Assembly (NCBI GenBank): GCA_023248785.1
Contig: JAHFDX010000094.1
Span: 1 to 8,928, forward strand
Direction of reading: 5' to 3'
From: Myxococcales bacterium
GTDB taxonomy: Bacteria; Myxococcota_A; Polyangia; Polyangiales; Polyangiaceae
DNA: 8,928 bases
Below, piece after piece: positions 5,693-8,928 of the stretch (positions are counted from its first letter, which is position 1; each line of letters opens with the position of its first letter). The notes below the pieces were generated by a model, which had not been told where the DNA came from, ran no database searches, and saw only the letters and a program-made list of their open reading frames with translations. A program made the position numbers and the translations under genes.

Positions 5693-8359
5693 TCACAAGG
5701 CCGTCACGAAGACTTCGCGGTCTTTAGCTCCATTCGCCGGACCGACAAGGCCTCGTAGCTCCATCATTTCAACAATTCGCGCGGCACGGTTGTATCCAAG
5801 CCCAAGCTTGCGCTGGAGCCACGATGTGGAACAACGCCTCGTGTCCGCAACAATGCGGATCGCATCGTCGTAGAGCGGATCTTGTTCCGCATCCTCAAGG
5901 GAGCCTTCGCCACCCTCATCGTCTCTGGGCTTAAGAATATTGTCGTCGTACACCGGCTCGCCTTGGGCGCGCAGGTGGTCGGTCACCGCCTGGACTTCCT
6001 CTTCGGTGATCATGGGGCACTGAACGCGCCTGGTCTCGTTCGTACCGTTGAGCTTGATGAGCATGTCACCTCGCCCGAGGAGATGCTCAGCGCCCTGTTC
6101 ATCCAAAATGGTTCGTGAGTCGACTTTCTGCGCCACACGATAGGCCATGCGTGTCGGGAAGTTGGCTTTGATCATGCCCGTGATGACGTCGACGCTCGGC
6201 CTTTGCGTCGCCAAGATGACATGCATGCCCGCCGCGCGCGCCTTCTGCGCGAGACGAGCCACCGCCGCCTCGACTTCCTTTCCTTGCTGCATCATCAGGT
6301 CCGCAAATTCATCAACAACGAGCACGATGAACGGCAGCTTTTCCGGCAATGTAGCTGTGCCCTGCTCGCCAAGCGCCGCAGGAACAAGATCGGCAAAGCC
6401 GTTATGATCCTTGCCCATGACCATCCTTGGCCCTGAGACCTTAATGTCGCCGCGGATCACCTTGCCTACGAAGTTGTTGTAGGTGGTGATGTTCTTGGTG
6501 CCCGCGTCGGCGAAGAGCTGATACCGACGCTCCATCTCATCCACAGCCCACTTGAGGGCCGTTGCCGCTTGCTTCATATCGGTGACGACGGGCAGCAGCA
6601 TGTGCGGAATGCGATCGAACGGTGCAAGCTCGACCACCTTCGGGTCGATCATGAGCAAGCGGAGCTCCTCGGGCGTTCGGCGAAAGAGCAACGAGGTGAG
6701 CATGACATTGAGCCCCACGCTCTTTCCGGCTCCGGTTGCACCGGCGACGATGACGTGCGGCATGCTTGCGAGATCGGCATAAACGGGCGTGCCCAAGATG
6801 TCGCGTCCAAGCACAACAGGCAGCGGCGCATCGAGCGCGAGAAAACGGCGATCCTCGACCAGATCGCGAAGGCACACGGGGATGCGACGTTCGTTTGGGA
6901 GCTCAAACCCGATTCTGTTTTTGCCGGGGATGGGAGCGACGATGCGAACTTTTCGTGCGAGTGCGAGTGCGAGATCGTCGGCGAGCGATGCAACCTTTGA
7001 GACCTTGGTTCCGGGAGCAGGTGACACTTCGTAGGTCGTCACCGTCGGACCCGGAAGAATGTCCTCCACTTTTCCTTGCACGCCGTAATTCGCTAGGGTT
7101 TGGACGAGTTTGTCGGAATTTGCGTAGAGTTGTTCGCGATCCACGGAGATCGATGGCTCGACGTCGACTTTGATCAAAAGATCAAGGCGCGGAAGCTGAA
7201 ACGACGACGGACTTCGTCTGCGTGCACGCGTGTCGCAGGCAACCTCCGCCTCAAGCTCGCCCGACGTGTCGACAATTTGTGGACCGCGTGGCGTGCGTGG
7301 TTTGCGCTTTCTTGCGGGAAGTTCGAGAAGAAGCTCGGACGCGTCCACATCGGGCGGGGCTACATCAGACTCGAGTTCACTGGCCACTTCGTTGGGCTCG
7401 TCAGCGATGGGGGCAACGGCTGAAGTGTTTGCGGGCGGGAGAATGGCTCCGGATTCCTTCACTGCAGCCTTTCGTCGCGCGTGCTTACGGACGAGAGGTT
7501 GACTCGGCTCGGTCACAATCACTCGCAGATCGCTCGAGGCGTGATCGCCTTCCGCAACGATGTTGGCGCGATCGTCTTCAAAGAGCATGTCGTCATCGTT
7601 CGCCGGGGTGACGGACTCGAGCGCACGAACGTTCGGCAGACTTGCGAGGCGCAGCTCTTCGCGCTTTTCGCGCTCAATCCGCCTGGCCTCGTGCCACGCA
7701 TCAAGCGTGGCTCGCGAAACGGAATGGATGGTCGTGGCAACGCGCGCGACCGCGCGGCCGAGAAGGCGAATCAATGCAATGAAGCTAAAAGACTCGCTGC
7801 TGATGAGAATGAGTCCAAGCGACGTAAGGCCGACGATGAAACTACCCACGGTCGAAAAGAGCGAGCGTGCGAGCTCGCCAAAAAGTTCGCCCAAAAGACC
7901 GCTCGCGCGATGCACACCGAACGCAGCCGCCGTAGGCCAACCCACTTGAACAAGCGCGGCAGCGAGAAGAACGATGAGAAGCGAACTCGCTAACCGAAAC
8001 GGCGTCGCTTGATTCGGCCTTCCCGTAACGAATGGAACTCCAAGCAGCACGAGCTCAATCGGAAGCACCCAACTCACAACGCCAATGCCGGAGACGAGCA
8101 AGCGCGCGGCCCACGCCCCAACGGGGCCAACCCAATTGGGACCGACTGCCCCCATGGTCGCGCTGTTGGCGGCGTCCATCCGATAGGATGCCAGCGCAAG
8201 AACGAGAAAAAGCGACGTGGTCCAAAGAAGGAGGGCGGCCACCTCACGACCTCGCCCGAGCGTCGCTGCGCCTCGGCCGAGAACGGAAGGAATCCGCGTA
8301 TTGGCTGGCAGTTCGCTGCCGTCCGAAGCACGGCGCGAGGCAATCAATGGAGATGGCAT
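5693..8359 (-). CDS. ftsK: DNA translocase FtsK/SpoIIIE
   Basis: FtsK is a septum-located hexameric ATPase that pumps double-stranded DNA during division and, in many bacteria, activates XerCD recombination at dif. The 888-aa product has the complete architecture. The N-terminal 4TM domain has hydrophobic segments near 41-59, 83-110, 122-146 and 172-197. A charged, low-complexity linker covers about 220-385. The alpha domain covers about 386-490 (GKVEDILPGPTVTTYEVSPA). The RecA-like motor has Walker A GATGAGKS at 540-547, Walker B FIVLVVDE at 677-684, and the family signature ATQRPSVDVITGMIKANFPT from 717. The C-terminal winged-helix gamma domain covers about 827-888 and includes GYNRAARIVEMMELRGLV. 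Residues N857, R861 and E864 match the conserved positions that contact the KOPS guide sequence in characterised gamma domains. Its length is between SpoIIIE and E. coli FtsK. The ATG at 8359 has AGGA nine bases upstream. No key residue is missing. It is the first gene of the cluster. Confidence 0.98.
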   Translation of the reverse strand: MPSPLIASRRASDGSELPANTRIPSVLGRGAATLGRGREVAALLLWTTSLFLVLALASYRMDAANSATMGAVGPNWVGPVGAWAARLLVSGIGVVSWVLPIELVLLGVPFVTGRPNQATPFRLASSLLIVLLAAALVQVGWPTAAAFGVHRASGLLGELFGELARSLFSTVGSFIVGLTSLGLILISSESFSFIALIRLLGRAVARVATTIHSVSRATLDAWHEARRIEREKREELRLASLPNVRALESVTPANDDDMLFEDDRANIVAEGDHASSDLRVIVTEPSQPLVRKHARRKAAVKESGAILPPANTSAVAPIADEPNEVASELESDVAPPDVDASELLLELPARKRKPRTPRGPQIVDTSGELEAEVACDTRARRRSPSSFQLPRLDLLIKVDVEPSISVDREQLYANSDKLVQTLANYGVQGKVEDILPGPTVTTYEVSPAPGTKVSKVASLADDLALALARKVRIVAPIPGKNRIGFELPNERRIPVCLRDLVEDRRFLALDAPLPVVLGRDILGTPVYADLASMPHVIVAGATGAGKSVGLNVMLTSLLFRRTPEELRLLMIDPKVVELAPFDRIPHMLLPVVTDMKQAATALKWAVDEMERRYQLFADAGTKNITTYNNFVGKVIRGDIKVSGPRMVMGKDHNGFADLVPAALGEQGTATLPEKLPFIVLVVDEFADLMMQQGKEVEAAVARLAQKARAAGMHVILATQRPSVDVITGMIKANFPTRMAYRVAQKVDSRTILDEQGAEHLLGRGDMLIKLNGTNETRRVQCPMITEEEVQAVTDHLRAQGEPVYDDNILKPRDDEGGEGSLEDAEQDPLYDDAIRIVADTRRCSTSWLQRKLGLGYNRAARIVEMMELRGLVGPANGAKDREVFVTAL

Positions 8360-8370
8360 GCCACTTTATC

Positions 8371-8427
8371 CTACCTCAGCGTAGCGGCCGGCCGCCGTGC
8401 CAGGCAAGTTCGAAACCGAACGGGCAT
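8371..8427 (-). other. Possible 18-codon leader ORF upstream of ftsK
   Basis: On the minus strand an ATG at 8427 is preceded at six bases by AAAGGA (8439-8434), a better ribosome site than that of ftsK. It opens a frame MPVRFRTCLARRPAATLR that stops at TAG 8373-8371. The stop overlaps the ftsK Shine-Dalgarno (TAGGA), eleven bases before the ftsK ATG. This geometry would permit translational coupling. Against it, 18 codons is easily reached by chance, and the peptide has no diagnostic run of a single amino acid as in classical attenuators. Whether the ftsK transcript starts upstream of 8440 is unknown. Confidence 0.3.
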
Positions 8428-8435
8428 TTCCGTTC
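8408..8435. repeat. Overlapping inverted repeats (operator-like or leader hairpin)
   Basis: GAACGG (8418-8423) and CCGTTC (8430-8435) are a perfect 6-bp inverted repeat around a 6-nt spacer. GTTCG (8408-8412) and CGAAC (8417-8421) are a second one around a 4-nt spacer. They share the GAAC at 8418-8421, so in RNA only one hairpin could form at a time. As DNA the GTTC/GAAC half-sites could bind a regulator. They do not match the common LexA spacing of GAAC-N4-GTTC. Short stems like these can arise by chance in GC-rich DNA. Confidence 0.35.
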
Positions 8436-8534
8436 CTTTCTCGAGGCCTTGCGTCGTACGATGGCTGACCTGCACGCGCCTGCGCGGGTCGGAATCACGA
8501 ACCGCCAGAGCAGAAGCCGTCAGGCAATGGCACC

Positions 8535-8928
8535 ATGCGGAACTATTCGGGATACGGAGTTGCTTCTCTTTGCGCCATCGTTGCGGCCGCCAGCGCGGGG
8601 TGTGCGATCGATCGCGAAACGCTCCATCAATGGGAAAACACCATGGATGGACCACGCAAGCTCAATTCGGTTCTCACCCACGACAAGTACCCGATCGAGC
8701 TTCGAGCCGAAGCGGCCTTGTCGCTTGTGCGTATGAAACCAAGGTTCGGACAGCGCGTTGGGCTCGAAACGCTCATCACCGGATACAAGAGCGATTCGGG
8801 TGAACGTGTTGGCGGGCTCACGAGTTTGCCTGATGGAGTGCGACGAAAGGTGATTGCGCTGATGGCGCCTCGCCTCATCGAGCAAATGAAGGAACCGCCG
8901 CCAGGGAAAAATCCCGATGGCACGATGC
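8535..8928 (+). CDS. Lipoprotein with HEAT-like segment, 3' end outside the window
   Basis: A frame opens at ATG 8535 and is still open at the window end, with 131 residues visible. Residues 1-23 are a lipoprotein signal: a polar start (MRNYSGYG), a hydrophobic core (VASLCAIVAAAS), and the lipobox S-A-G-C with C23 as the lipidation site. Position +2 is Ala rather than Asp. Residues 37-80 are helical and HEAT-like (GPRKLNSVLTHDKYPIEL, then RAEAALSLVRMKP), followed by a second helical stretch (VRRKVIALMAPRLIEQMKEP) and a Pro/Gly/Lys linker. HEAT-type repeats bind proteins or peptides; no catalytic motif is visible in this part. The upstream frame is also open for a short way, but this ATG is chosen for the signal peptide. 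The ribosome site is weak (AGG ten bases upstream). It is transcribed divergently from ftsK. Its partner and the function of its missing C-terminus cannot be told from here. Confidence 0.82.
   Translation, partial: MRNYSGYGVASLCAIVAAASAGCAIDRETLHQWENTMDGPRKLNSVLTHDKYPIELRAEAALSLVRMKPRFGQRVGLETLITGYKSDSGERVGGLTSLPDGVRRKVIALMAPRLIEQMKEPPPGKNPDGTM

Larger units (their letters stand above)
8360..8534. promoter_or_regulatory. Divergent intergenic region between ftsK and the lipoprotein gene
   Basis: These 175 bp separate two divergently oriented starts and so should carry both promoters. The ftsK Shine-Dalgarno (AGGA, 8372-8369) is clear. On the minus strand a weak sigma70-like pair can be drawn (TTGCCT, 18 bp, TACGCT), but it would leave a leader too short for the ribosome site, so I do not rely on it. 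On the plus strand only a weak AGG lies before the lipoprotein ATG. The region also holds a GC palindrome, CGGCCGGCCG, at about 8385-8394, and the overlapping inverted repeats listed separately. Confidence 0.5.

Noticed and set aside
6250..6480. Apparent 40-residue insertion before Walker B in FtsK (residues about 630-670)
   Set aside because: E. coli FtsK carries an extra segment of similar size at the same place, so this is normal family variation.
6956..6973. Three tandem TGCGAG hexamers
   Set aside because: They encode the Leu-Ala alternation (LALALA) at the end of the FtsK alpha domain. Three units inside a conserved coding region need no further explanation.
7481..7993. Plus-strand open frame of 170 codons antisense to the ftsK linker
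   Set aside because: It mirrors the charged low-complexity linker of ftsK, which opens antisense frames by composition. No domain or signal is visible.
8009..8803. Plus-strand open frame of 264 codons through the ftsK 5' end and divergent region
   Set aside because: It runs antisense to the ftsK membrane domain and out of frame with the lipoprotein gene. The product is dominated by Arg, His and Pro, which is typical of a shadow frame in GC-rich DNA.

Overview
This window looks like ordinary chromosome from a Myxococcota-type bacterium (formerly deltaproteobacterial; the Polyangiales side is my best guess). The pointers are moderately GC-rich coding DNA, a secreted protein that opens with a Myxococcus-type cysteine-rich repeat (CGNNVIDKGEDCDG), an FG-GAP propeller protein, a PQQ-like propeller protein, and a protein with degenerate cyclic-nucleotide-binding folds. 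Lineage was judged by eye without a database search.

Layout. At the left edge (1-293, +) is the 3' end of an unrecognised gene. It converges, with only 8 bp between stops, on a cluster of five minus-strand genes filling 302-8359. In transcription order these are: ftsK (8359-5693), the DNA translocase of the division septum; a 91-aa hypothetical protein (5657-5382); an 874-aa exported cysteine-rich/FG-GAP protein (5318-2694); a 415-aa membrane-anchored eight-bladed PQQ-like propeller protein (2639-1392); and a 349-aa soluble protein with an N-terminal helical repeat and two cNMP-binding-like beta-rolls (1351-302). Gaps between these genes are 35, 63, 54 and 40 nt, and no strong terminator was seen in them, so they could form one transcript. 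On the other side of a 175-bp divergent intergenic region, a plus-strand lipoprotein with a HEAT-like segment starts at 8535 and runs off the right edge.

How the genes relate. FtsK is the only gene with a firm cellular role: moving DNA through the closing septum and helping chromosome dimer resolution. The exported and anchored propellers suggest envelope or surface functions, and the last protein resembles a sensor or scaffold, but nothing in the sequence ties them mechanistically to FtsK. The most noteworthy non-coding structure is the ftsK leader. It has a possible 18-codon upstream ORF with a good ribosome binding site, whose start codon lies in a hairpin loop and whose stop overlaps the ftsK ribosome binding site. 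I found no tRNA, rRNA, CRISPR array, insertion sequence, attachment site or defence system. An exciting new system is not evident here; the findings are modest and labelled so.
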